DNA of 64,000 nucleotides, taken from JANPPS01 sp965246925 (GTDB lineage: Bacteria > Pseudomonadota > Alphaproteobacteria > Acetobacterales > Acetobacteraceae). The notes below the pieces were generated by a model. It ran no database searches. It had not been told where the DNA came from and saw only the letters and a list, made by a program, of their open reading frames with translations. Shown here in pieces: positions 7,846 through 15,374 of the stretch. Each line of letters begins with the position of its first letter. Positions within the stretch are counted from its first letter, which is position 1. The stretch lies in assembly GCA_965246925.1 (NCBI GenBank), contig OZ251994.1, positions 1,612,001-1,676,000 of the forward strand. The letters run 5' to 3'. A program made the translations under genes and the position numbers.

Positions 7846-9159
7846 ATGGACGTTCCGACCCTGACCCCGCGTGAGATCGTGGGTGAGCTTGACCGCTTCA
7901 TCGTGGGCCAGGCTGATGCCAAGCGCGCGGTGGCCATCGCACTCCGCAACCGGTGGCGCCGGCAGCATCTGCCGGAGGCGATGCGGGAAGAGGTCGTGCC
8001 GAAGAACATCCTGATGATCGGGCCGACCGGCTGCGGCAAGACCGAGATCGCGCGCCGGCTGGCCAAGCTCGCGCAGGCGCCGTTCATCAAGGTGGAGGCG
8101 ACGAAGTTTACCGAGGTCGGCTATGTCGGGCGGGACGTCGACAGCATCATGCGGGACCTGGTGGAAGCCAGTATCGGCATGCTGCGGGACGCGAGCCGCA
8201 AGGACGTGCAAGCCAAGGCGGAGCTGGCGGCGGAGGACCGGCTGGTCACGGCGCTGGTGGGAGACGGAGCGAGCGCCGACACGCGGGGCAAGTTCCGCAA
8301 GATGCTCCGGGATGGCGAGCTCGAGTCCAAGGAGGTCGAGGTCGACCTGGCCGATCAGGCGACCCCGGTGGGGGTGATGGAGATACCCGGGATGCCGCCC
8401 GGCGGCATGCAGAACCTTGGCGATATGATGAAGGGCATGTTCGGCCAGAAATCCGTGCGCCGGAAGATGACAGTCGCCGCCGCCCGCACCGCGCTACAGC
8501 GGGACGAAGGTGATAAGCTGCTGGATCAGGAGCAGCTGACGAAGGACGCGGTGACGCACGCCGAGCAGAACGGCATCGTGTTCCTGGACGAGATCGACAA
8601 GGTCTGTGCGCGCAACGAGAACGGCTTCCGCGGTGGCGACGTGTCGCGTGAGGGCGTGCAGCGGGATTTGCTGCCGCTGATCGAGGGCACGACCGTCAGC
8701 ACCAAGTATGGCCCGGTCAAGACCGACCACGTGCTGTTCATCGCCAGCGGCGCGTTCCATCTGGCCAAGCCGTCCGACCTGCTGCCGGAGCTGCAGGGCC
8801 GGTTGCCGATTCGCGTCGAGCTGGCGCCACTGTCCCGCGAAGATTTGCGCCGCATTCTCACGGAGCCGGAGCACAGCCTGATCAAGCAGTATGAGGCGCT
8901 GCTGGGCACGGAGCAGGTGACGCTGCGCTTTACGGAGGACGCCGTGGATGCGCTGGCTGAGCTCGCCGCTGATATCAACGAGCGTATGGAAAACATCGGT
9001 GCCCGGCGCTTGGCGACCGTTCTTGAGAAGCTGCTGGAGGAAATCAGCTTCTCCGCAACCGACAGGGGTGGGGATGTCGTGACGGTGGATGCAGCCTATG
9101 TGCAGGAGCGTGTGGCGCCGCTGGCGGCAAAGGGCGATCTGAGCCGGTTCATTCTCTGA
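7846..9159 (+). CDS. hslU: HslU (ClpY), ATPase subunit of HslUV
   Basis: A 437-residue AAA+ unfoldase that feeds substrates to HslV. The Walker A GPTGCGKT is at residues 59-66, followed by the pore-loop region EVGYVGRDVDS. The I-domain lies in the middle, then Walker B IVFLDEIDKV, sensor and arginine-finger region LPELQGRLPIRVEL, and the C-terminal ENIGARRLATVLEKLLEEISF. The extreme C-terminus GDLSRFIL is the conserved tail that docks into HslV. Full length and intact. Confidence 0.97.
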   Translation: MDVPTLTPREIVGELDRFIVGQADAKRAVAIALRNRWRRQHLPEAMREEVVPKNILMIGPTGCGKTEIARRLAKLAQAPFIKVEATKFTEVGYVGRDVDSIMRDLVEASIGMLRDASRKDVQAKAELAAEDRLVTALVGDGASADTRGKFRKMLRDGELESKEVEVDLADQATPVGVMEIPGMPPGGMQNLGDMMKGMFGQKSVRRKMTVAAARTALQRDEGDKLLDQEQLTKDAVTHAEQNGIVFLDEIDKVCARNENGFRGGDVSREGVQRDLLPLIEGTTVSTKYGPVKTDHVLFIASGAFHLAKPSDLLPELQGRLPIRVELAPLSREDLRRILTEPEHSLIKQYEALLGTEQVTLRFTEDAVDALAELAADINERMENIGARRLATVLEKLLEEISFSATDRGGDVVTVDAAYVQERVAPLAAKGDLSRFIL

Positions 9160-9201
9160 CGGGCTAAACCAGAACGGCCATGCAATAGTTCGCAACATAG
9201 C

Positions 9202-9207
9202 TTGACA
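9202..9207 (+). promoter_or_regulatory. Candidate -35 box before the lipoprotein gene
   Basis: A perfect TTGACA lies 50 bp upstream of the lipoprotein start. The -10 region at 17 bp spacing (CGTTTC) is poor, so this is only a candidate. Confidence 0.3.
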
Positions 9208-9256
9208 GCGCGCCCGTTTTGCGGCGTTTCTCCGCCGCCAATACAGGAGAATAATA

Positions 9257-9655
9257 ATGCGCTTGAACCTTGCTATGTTCCTTCTCGCCGCCGGCACCCT
9301 CGCGGCCTGCGGCAGCAACCCGCCGCCGCCCGCGCCGATGGCGTCCATGCCCGAGCCCGCGCCGATGCCGGCCCCGGCCCCGGCCATGATGTCCATGGAC
9401 GGCACCTACCGCGGCACGTCCGAGGCCGTGGGCCGTTTGGGCCGCGGCTGCGCCCGTCCGGGTGCCGTCAGCACCACCATCCGCCGCAACGTGTTCGTGC
9501 TCAAGGGCATCCGTGGCCGCGTCAACGCCGATGGCAACGTGAGCAACATGTCCCGCCGCGGCGGCACGATGACGGGCACGCTGTCCAACGGCACGCTCGA
9601 TGTCACGACCAAGGCTGGCCGCTGCAGCTACCACATCGTCGCCAACCACGCCTAA
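9257..9655 (+). CDS. Small outer-membrane-type lipoprotein
   Basis: 132 residues. A lipoprotein signal ends in L-A-A-C (Cys at residue 18), then a Pro/Ala/Met-rich linker (about residues 22-46), then a compact basic beta-rich domain beginning MDGTYRGTSEAVGRLGRGC. Two Cys in the mature domain could form a disulfide. The ATG is preceded by a good ribosome-binding site (CAGGAGAATAATA). Family unknown. It lies between hslU and a strong terminator, so it is either a monocistron or the end of the hslVU transcript. Confidence 0.72.
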   Translation: MRLNLAMFLLAAGTLAACGSNPPPPAPMASMPEPAPMPAPAPAMMSMDGTYRGTSEAVGRLGRGCARPGAVSTTIRRNVFVLKGIRGRVNADGNVSNMSRRGGTMTGTLSNGTLDVTTKAGRCSYHIVANHA

Positions 9656-9670
9656 GCTTCGCCTGACCAA

Positions 9671-9700
9671 ACGGCCCCGCCCGACTATGGGCGGGGCCGT
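9671..9700 (+). terminator. Rho-independent terminator after the lipoprotein gene
   Basis: A perfect 12-bp stem ACGGCCCCGCCC / GGGCGGGGCCGT with loop GACTAT, followed by TCTCGTT. It lies 15 bp after the lipoprotein stop. Confidence 0.85.
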
Positions 9701-9741
9701 TCTCGTTCGTGGCGGGTTATCCCGTGTGTCTTTGATACCAC

Positions 9742-10200
9742 ATGCCGTTCATGGCTGATCCATTCCTCGCCCCCGAAGATCCCAGCGCCGCAACGGCCAT
9801 CGCCGCGATCGGCGAGGAGCTGGAGGTGTTCGACGATTGGATGGACCGTTACCAGTTCATCATCGAGCTGGGACGCAAGCTGCCGCCATTTCCGGCAGAA
9901 TGGCAGAATGATGCTCATCGTGTGCCGGGCTGCCAAAGCCAGGTGTGGATGGAGGCCGAGCCGCGCGGCGGACAGCTGTTCTTCGCCGGCGCGTCGGATG
10001 CGGCGATCGTCTCGGGGCTGGTTGCGTTACTGCTGCGGGTTTATTCAGGACGCACGCCGGCAGAAATACTGGCGACCGACCCGGTGTTCCTGCGCGACCT
10101 CGGCCTGATGGAGGCGCTGTCGGCCAACCGCGGCAACGGCATCGCCTCGATGGCCAAGCGCATCCGCGATGCAGCACAGCATCACACGCAGTTGACGTAG
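9742..10200 (+). CDS. sufE: SufE, cysteine desulfuration protein
   Basis: A 152-residue sulfur-acceptor protein that takes persulfide sulfur from SufS for iron-sulfur cluster assembly. The active-site Cys is at residue 64 in HRVPGCQSQVW, and the N-terminal DDWMDRYQFIIELGRKLPPFP block is typical. No other suf gene is nearby. The ribosome-binding site is weak; a second in-frame ATG four residues in is an alternative start. It converges on rsmI with only 19 bp between the stops. Confidence 0.92.
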   Translation: MPFMADPFLAPEDPSAATAIAAIGEELEVFDDWMDRYQFIIELGRKLPPFPAEWQNDAHRVPGCQSQVWMEAEPRGGQLFFAGASDAAIVSGLVALLLRVYSGRTPAEILATDPVFLRDLGLMEALSANRGNGIASMAKRIRDAAQHHTQLT

Positions 10201-10219
10201 ACGCGCCTATTCTCCTGTC

Positions 10220-11077
10220 TTACGGCCGTCCGGCCTCGCGATTGAGCTCTAGCGCGCGAGCATAGACCGTCTTGCGTGGCAGGCCGGTGGCGGCCGCAAC
10301 GAGGGCGGCCGCGTCTTTCAAGCTGTGTTCCTTCATCGCGTCACCCAGCAACATGTCCAGATCGACCGCGTCTGCCACGTCCGGGGGGCCGACGACCAAC
10401 GTGATCTCACCCCGCGCCTCATGTATGGCGTAGTGTGCGGCGAGTTCGGCCAGTCCGCCGCGGCGTACTTCCTCGAAGCGCTTGGTCAGCTCCCGGGCGA
10501 CGGCTGCCGGGCGGTCGCCGAAGGCGGTGGCGAGGTCCGCCAGCGTCTCCGCCAGGCGGTGCGGTGCTTCGTGCCATAGCAGCGTGGCGGATAGTCCGGC
10601 CTGCTCCGCCGCCCTAACCTGCCCAAACGCCGTGAGCCGTGCTGCGGAGCGGGGCGGAGGAAAGCCTAGAAACAGGAAGGGCTGCGGCGGCAGGCCAGAT
10701 AGCACCAAGGCCATCACGGCCGCGTTGGGTCCGGGTATGGCCGAGACCGGGATGCCGTCCGCCAGCGCCGCCCGCACCAGCCGGAAACCAGGATCGGACA
10801 CCAAGGGCGTGCCCGCGTCCGATACCAGCGCGATCCGGCGCCCCGATGCCAACTGCGCTAGCAGGCCCGGCAACCGCCCCTCCTCGTTATGGTCGTGCAG
10901 CGGGGAGAGGTGGGTCGTGATGCCGTAATGTTGCATCAGCCGTGACGTCATGCGCGTATCTTCGCACAGCACCACGTCCACCCCGCGCAGCACTTCGAGC
11001 GCGCGGAGCGACACATCGGCCAGATTGCCGATCGGGGTAGCGACCAAATGCAGTCCAGGTGATAGGGTTGCGCCCAT
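10220..11077 (-). CDS. rsmI: RsmI, 16S rRNA 2'-O-ribose C1402 methyltransferase
   Basis: A 285-residue SAM-dependent tetrapyrrole-methylase-fold enzyme that methylates the ribose of C1402 in 16S rRNA. Seen: LHLVATPIGNLADVSLRALE, VVLCEDTRMTSRLM, ALVSDAGTPLVSDPGFRLV and ISAIPGPNA-type blocks. The ATG giving MGATLSPGLHLV was chosen because earlier in-frame starts would overlap the divergent LpoA-like gene. The rsmI/LpoA divergent pair is also known from enteric bacteria (yraL-yraM). Confidence 0.93.
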   Translation of the reverse strand: MGATLSPGLHLVATPIGNLADVSLRALEVLRGVDVVLCEDTRMTSRLMQHYGITTHLSPLHDHNEEGRLPGLLAQLASGRRIALVSDAGTPLVSDPGFRLVRAALADGIPVSAIPGPNAAVMALVLSGLPPQPFLFLGFPPPRSAARLTAFGQVRAAEQAGLSATLLWHEAPHRLAETLADLATAFGDRPAAVARELTKRFEEVRRGGLAELAAHYAIHEARGEITLVVGPPDVADAVDLDMLLGDAMKEHSLKDAAALVAAATGLPRKTVYARALELNREAGRP

Positions 11078-11100
11078 AACGCCCTCTGGAGGCATCGGCG

Positions 11101-12363
11101 ATGTATTTATCTGGCCGTCTAAATCCTGGTCGGGTCCGGGCATCCCTGATCCTGGCCGCGCTGCTGGGCCTTACGGCGTGCGTAGCGGAGCGGCCGGCCG
11201 CAGGCTATGGGCAACCTATGAGCCTAGCACCCGGCGCGGCCCGCAGCCCGGGCGGCGCCCCGGTCCCGCAACTGGACGGGCGGACGGTGGCCATCCTGCT
11301 GCCGCTCACGGGGTCCAACGCCGATATCGGCAATGCCATGCTGAAAGCGGCACAGCTGGCGCTCGATGTGCCCGGCGCGCCACCGCTGCTGCCGCTCGAT
11401 ACGGCGGGCGTGCCGGCCGGGGCGCGGGCGGCGGCGCGCTCGGCCATCGAAAAGGGGGCCGGGCTGATTATCGGGCCGCTCACCAATGCGGAGACGGCCG
11501 CCGTGGCGCCGCTGGCGCGCAATGCGGGAATCCCAGTGCTGGCGTTCACCTCCGACCAGAACCAAAGCCAGGAGGGGGTGTGGACTCTCGGCATCACCCC
11601 GGTGCAGCAGCTGCGGCGACTGACCCTGGCGGTGCAGGCCGAGGGGCGGAGCCGGATCGGCGCGGTGCTGCCGCAGAACCCGCTGGGTGACGCATTGAGC
11701 AGCGGCCTGCTTGCCGCCGCGAGCGAGGCGTCCCTGCCGGAGCCGCGAATCGTCCGCTACCCCGGGAGCCTGAGCCGCCTGGATGCCGGGTTGAGGGAGG
11801 TGTCGGATTACGCCAACCGGCAGCCGCCGCCCGCGGATCAACCGGCTGACCCGGCGGTCCCGCCACTACCCCGCCCGCCACCGCCGATCGACACGCTGCT
11901 GCTGGGCGCGGCCGGGCCCACGCTGGCCCAGGCAGGGCCGCTATTGCAGACCTATGATCTGAAGCCCGGCGCCGGGTCCGAGGGGGTGCGGGTGCTGGGG
12001 CCCGGGAATTGGCAGCGGGAGGCGCCTCGGCTTTCGTCTTTGACCGGGGCCTGGTTCGCCAACCCTGACCCGGCCAACCGCGAGCCGTTCGTACAGGCCT
12101 ACACGGCCCGCTACAGCGGCGCACCGCGTGACCTGGCCAGCCTGGCCTATGACGCCGCCAGCCTCGCCCGCGTGGTGGGTGAGGGCGGTGCCTATCCTAT
12201 GGCGAGCCTGATGCGGTCCGAGGGGTTCGCCGGCGCGGACGGGGTGTTTGCCCTGCTGCCGCAGGGTCAGGTGCGCCGTGGCCTCGCCGTGTTCGAGATC
12301 GACGCCAAAGGGGCACACATCGTGCAGCCCGCGCCTCAATCCTTTGCAGCGCCGGGTGCCTAG
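11101..12363 (+). CDS. LpoA-like penicillin-binding protein activator (lipoprotein)
   Basis: 420 residues. The lipoprotein signal has lipobox L-T-A-C (Cys at residue 27). It is followed by a periplasmic-binding-protein fold of the kind found in the C-terminal part of LpoA/YraM: DGRTVAILLPLTGSNADIGNAMLKAAQLAL, IIGPLTNAETAAVAPLARNAGIPVLAF, and AWFANPDPANREPFVQAYTARY. It lacks the N-terminal TPR domain of the gamma-proteobacterial protein. The likely role is outer-membrane-anchored control of peptidoglycan synthesis, inferred from the family. It is divergent from rsmI, and no yraN follows. Confidence 0.83.
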   Translation: MYLSGRLNPGRVRASLILAALLGLTACVAERPAAGYGQPMSLAPGAARSPGGAPVPQLDGRTVAILLPLTGSNADIGNAMLKAAQLALDVPGAPPLLPLDTAGVPAGARAAARSAIEKGAGLIIGPLTNAETAAVAPLARNAGIPVLAFTSDQNQSQEGVWTLGITPVQQLRRLTLAVQAEGRSRIGAVLPQNPLGDALSSGLLAAASEASLPEPRIVRYPGSLSRLDAGLREVSDYANRQPPPADQPADPAVPPLPRPPPPIDTLLLGAAGPTLAQAGPLLQTYDLKPGAGSEGVRVLGPGNWQREAPRLSSLTGAWFANPDPANREPFVQAYTARYSGAPRDLASLAYDAASLARVVGEGGAYPMASLMRSEGFAGADGVFALLPQGQVRRGLAVFEIDAKGAHIVQPAPQSFAAPGA

Positions 12364-12377
12364 GCCGCTTGCGGCCT
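12362..12377 (+). repeat. Short perfect palindrome between LpoA-like gene and PhoR
   Basis: AGGCCGCTTGCGGCCT starts at the LpoA-like stop codon and ends 13 bp before the kinase ATG. There is no T-run, so it may modulate read-through or translation rather than terminate. Confidence 0.35.
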
Positions 12378-12390
12378 GAGCGGCGCTGTC

Positions 12391-13755
12391 ATGCCCGCCT
12401 TGTTGCCGCTCAGGACGGTGTTCGCGCTTTCTGCCGCGCCGGGCGCGGTGCTGACTGGCCTGGCGCTCTGGGGCCGGCTCGCCTGGGTCGATTTCGGCGT
12501 GGTGATGATCGTCTTGGTGTTAACCAGTGCCGTGCTCGCCCGGATTTGGCTGCGCGATCTCGGCCGGGTCACGCAGGCAATGCAGCGGCCTGGGCCAGGC
12601 CGCTCCGCCCCGCGGCCAGTGCTGGCTGCCGCCAACGCCGCCGCGCAAGAGGCGGAACGGCTGACCCGGCTGCACCTCCGGCGCGAGGAGGAGCTGGGTC
12701 AGACCCTGGCCGCCGAGAAGGCCATCGTCCAGGCGTTGCCCGATCCGCTGATCGTACTCGCGGCCGACCGGAGCGTGCGCCGGGCCAACAACGCCGCTCT
12801 CACGGCGTTCGGCAGCGAAATGTCGGCGGTGCTGCGCCATCCCGGGCTGCGCGCCGCCATCGACCGGGCGCAGGCGCGGGGTGAGATGCAGACGGCCGAG
12901 CTGCGGTTGGCCGTCCCGGTCGAGCGGGAGGTGGTGGCGACGGTCATGGCGCTGAGCCCATCCTTGGCCGATGGCGGGCGCGTGGTGGCGATCCTGTCCG
13001 ACCGTACGCGGGAGCGTGCAGTCGAGCGAATGAGGGCCGACTTCGTGGCCAACGCCAGCCATGAACTCCGGACGCCACTGGCGAGCCTGATGGGTTTCAT
13101 CGATACCTTGCGCGGCCCAGCGGCGGACGACCCGCCAGCGCAGACCCGGTTCCTGACCATCATGGCCGAGCAGGCGCAGCGGATGAACCGGCTGATCGAC
13201 GATCTGCTCAGCCTTTCGCGGATCGAACTGACCGAGCATCAGCCGCCAGCCGACGTGATCGACATCGGCTCCGTCGTATCCCGGCTGGCGGCCTCGTTCG
13301 AGCCGCAAGTCGAGGCCCGGCACATTACGCTGGGTGTCGAGGTGGCGGACCGGCTACCGAGGGTTTGGGGCGATGACGACCAATTGGAGCAGGTGCTGCA
13401 GAACCTGCTGGACAACGCGGTCAAATATGGGCGGGAGGGCGGGACCGTCCGGGTGACCGCGCGTCCAGCGGCGCCGGGCACGCGCTGGCCACAGCGGCGG
13501 GGCATTTTGATTGCCGTGATCGATGACGGCCAGGGTATCGCGCGGGCGCACATCCCGCGGCTGACGGAGCGGTTCTACCGGGCCGACAAGGGCCGGTCCC
13601 GGGCGGTGGGCGGCACGGGGCTGGGCCTGGCCATCGTCAAGCACATCGTCATCCGGCACCGCGGCCAGTTGCTGATCGAAAGCACCGAGGGTGTTGGCAC
13701 GACCGTCACGGTCTGGCTGCCAGAGGCGGAGGGCGCCGGAGCAGCGAAACCATGA
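12391..13755 (+). CDS. phoR: PhoR-like sensor histidine kinase
   Basis: 454 residues. Two membrane helices lie at about 10-27 and 35-52 with almost no periplasmic loop, as in PhoR. A PAS-like region spans about 105-200. The HisKA phosphoacceptor is His224 in NASHELRTPLASLMGF. The HATPase domain shows N box LLDNAVKYGREG, G1 IDDGQGI and G2 GGTGLGLAIVKHIV. PhoR senses phosphate through Pst/PhoU, but no phoB, phoU or pst gene lies here, so the symbol rests on architecture. Its last 50 bp overlap the convergent ampG gene. Confidence 0.82.
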   Translation: MPALLPLRTVFALSAAPGAVLTGLALWGRLAWVDFGVVMIVLVLTSAVLARIWLRDLGRVTQAMQRPGPGRSAPRPVLAAANAAAQEAERLTRLHLRREEELGQTLAAEKAIVQALPDPLIVLAADRSVRRANNAALTAFGSEMSAVLRHPGLRAAIDRAQARGEMQTAELRLAVPVEREVVATVMALSPSLADGGRVVAILSDRTRERAVERMRADFVANASHELRTPLASLMGFIDTLRGPAADDPPAQTRFLTIMAEQAQRMNRLIDDLLSLSRIELTEHQPPADVIDIGSVVSRLAASFEPQVEARHITLGVEVADRLPRVWGDDDQLEQVLQNLLDNAVKYGREGGTVRVTARPAAPGTRWPQRRGILIAVIDDGQGIARAHIPRLTERFYRADKGRSRAVGGTGLGLAIVKHIVIRHRGQLLIESTEGVGTTVTVWLPEAEGAGAAKP

Positions 13756-14950
13756 TCAGCATCGCCGGCACCGCGGCGAAGATGGTGAGCGCATAGAATG
13801 CCGTCCAGCCCAATGCCTCTGCCAGCACGCCGGAAAAGCCGCCCAGGGTGCGCAGCCCGACGGCCGCGAGCGAGGAAAGCAAGGCATACTGCGTCGCGGT
13901 GAACCGGCTATCGCACAGGCTGGACAAATAGGTGATGAAGGCGGCGTCGGCCAGTGCTTCGGCGAAGTTCTCCAGCATGACCTTCGCCAGCAGGATGCGC
14001 CCGTCCCCGCCGGAGACGGCGAGCGCAAAATAGAGCGTCATGGACGCCATCTGCACGAACCCGGTGAGCAACAGCGCCCTTCCGGTGCCGGTGCGGAGGA
14101 TCAGCCAGCCACCGGCCGCGGCCCCCAGAAGGCTGGCGGCCAAACCGGGTATCCCGGTTGCAATCGCCACCTGGGCGCGGTCGAACCCCATGGCGCGGTA
14201 GAACGAGGGCGCCATAGTGTGCGCCAGCGCCTCACCGAGCTTGAACAGCATTACGAAGCCGATGACGCGCACGGCCCCGGGGCGGCGCCAGATATCGAGG
14301 AAAGGTTCGATGACCGACTGCCGCAACCGCTCGCGCATCGGCAGGGGAGTGCGGGCCGGACGCTCAGGTTCCGTCGCCGCAAGCGTGACCAGCATGGACG
14401 CCGCCGCAAGCCCGGCCATTCCGAGCAGCGCGGCATGCCAGCCGATCACATCCGCAAGTCCGATTGCGCCGGCGCCCGCCGTCAGGAACGCTAGCCGGTA
14501 TCCCCAGATGTATGCGGCCAAAGCCACGCCCTGCAGCCGTTCTGGAAAGGACTCGATCCGCCACGCATCGACCACGATGTCTTGGCTGGCTGAGCAGAAG
14601 GCGATGAGGACCGCGCTGGCGACAAGTTGGACCGGGCGGTTGACCGGGTCGAAGGTGGCGAACAAACAGCATGCGAGCGCCAATGCGGCCTGAATGCACA
14701 GCAGCCAACCGCGGCGCCGCCCCAGCACGGGCGGTGCTATTTGGTCCAGCAACGGGGACCATACGAATTTGAGAGTATAGGCCAGGCCGATCGTGGCGCT
14801 GAAGCCGATTGCCGCGAGCGATACGTGACCTTCGGACATCCACTGCCGAAGGGTAAAGCCGGTCAGCGGCAGGGGTAACCCGCAAGCGAAGCCCAGGCCG
14901 CCCATCACGCATATCTGGCGTGATGGGCGCCGTACCGGAAGTAAGCGCAA
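13706..14950 (-). CDS. ampG: AmpG-like muropeptide permease (MFS)
   Basis: A 414-residue major-facilitator protein of the AmpG type, which imports GlcNAc-anhydroMurNAc peptides during wall recycling. Seen: GLGFACGLPLPLTGFTLRQWMSE, IGLAYTLKFVWSPLLDQI, the R-R-R-G-W cytoplasmic loop, SASQDIVVDAWRIESF, and about 12 hydrophobic spans. The TTG start was preferred because it keeps a basic stretch (RRPSR) before the first helix; a GTG or ATG 14-15 codons in is possible and would sit inside a perfect palindrome. The C-terminus overlaps phoR on the other strand. Confidence 0.83.
   Translation of the reverse strand: MRLLPVRRPSRQICVMGGLGFACGLPLPLTGFTLRQWMSEGHVSLAAIGFSATIGLAYTLKFVWSPLLDQIAPPVLGRRRGWLLCIQAALALACCLFATFDPVNRPVQLVASAVLIAFCSASQDIVVDAWRIESFPERLQGVALAAYIWGYRLAFLTAGAGAIGLADVIGWHAALLGMAGLAAASMLVTLAATEPERPARTPLPMRERLRQSVIEPFLDIWRRPGAVRVIGFVMLFKLGEALAHTMAPSFYRAMGFDRAQVAIATGIPGLAASLLGAAAGGWLILRTGTGRALLLTGFVQMASMTLYFALAVSGGDGRILLAKVMLENFAEALADAAFITYLSSLCDSRFTATQYALLSSLAAVGLRTLGGFSGVLAEALGWTAFYALTIFAAVPAMLIMVSLLRRPPPLAARP
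14900..14928 (-). repeat. Perfect 11-bp inverted repeat over the ampG start region
   Basis: GCCCATCACGC, a 7-base loop, then GCGTGATGGGC. It covers the alternative GTG and ATG starts of ampG, so in mRNA it would fold exactly over them. There is no T-run. It could be a regulatory hairpin or an operator. Confidence 0.5.
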
Positions 14951-14977
14951 AGGGCGGACCTAGGACAGGGCCGCCCT
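14951..14977 (-). terminator. Likely terminator of the small exported-protein gene
   Basis: On the minus strand AGGGCGG...CCGCCCT forms a 7-bp outer stem with a possible inner CCT/AGG stem, followed by TTTGCGCTT. It lies 13 bp past the stop of the exported-protein gene and abuts the TTG start of ampG. Confidence 0.55.
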
Positions 14978-14989
14978 CATACGTTCGGC

Positions 14990-15307
14990 TTAGTGGGCCA
15001 TCGCGCGGTGATGGCGGGCCCGGCGGTGGTGGCGGGTGGCGCGGTGGCGCGGTGGGGTCGCGGCCGGCGCCGGGTCGGCCGACTGCATCTGCCCCTGCTG
15101 CGGGTTCAGCACGATGCGGCCGGACGGCTGGGCCGTGGTGCCGAGGTTGCCGGTGCCACCGGCGGACGAACCGTCACCGTTACCGGGCGTGGAGTTCGAC
15201 ACGCCGCCCGGCGCACCGACGGTGCCCTGGGCAGAAGCCTGAGTCACGGTGAAAGAAATCGCCGCGGCGGCTGCGAGGGTCAAGAGGGTCAGGCGGGTCT
15301 TAAGCAA
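14990..15307 (-). CDS. Small exported His/Arg-rich protein
   Basis: 105 residues. The signal peptide is KTRLTLLTLAAAAAISFTVTQASA with cleavage after ASA. A Gly/Ser/Pro-rich middle is followed by a strongly basic tail of alternating His and Arg (RHRATRHHRRARHH). The start is TTG, supported by the ribosome-binding site AGGAG seven bases upstream. The tail could bind metal or nucleic acid or polyanions; no family was recognised. It lies after typA on the same strand, with its own terminator. Confidence 0.62.
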   Translation of the reverse strand: MLKTRLTLLTLAAAAAISFTVTQASAQGTVGAPGGVSNSTPGNGDGSSAGGTGNLGTTAQPSGRIVLNPQQGQMQSADPAPAATPPRHRATRHHRRARHHRAMAH

Positions 15308-15335
15308 GGTCGTCTCCTAGAATGGATTGGTTTTG

Positions 15336-15374
15336 CAATGATACCTTACTACCTATTCTGTAGTAATGTAAGGT
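15336..15374 (-). promoter_or_regulatory. Candidate promoter/hairpin between typA and the exported-protein gene
   Basis: On the minus strand TTACTA, 17 bp, TATCAT resembles a sigma-70 promoter for the exported-protein gene. The same stretch contains an imperfect inverted repeat (GTAAGGT...ACCTTAC) starting at the typA stop, which could weakly terminate typA. Both readings are tentative. Confidence 0.35.
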
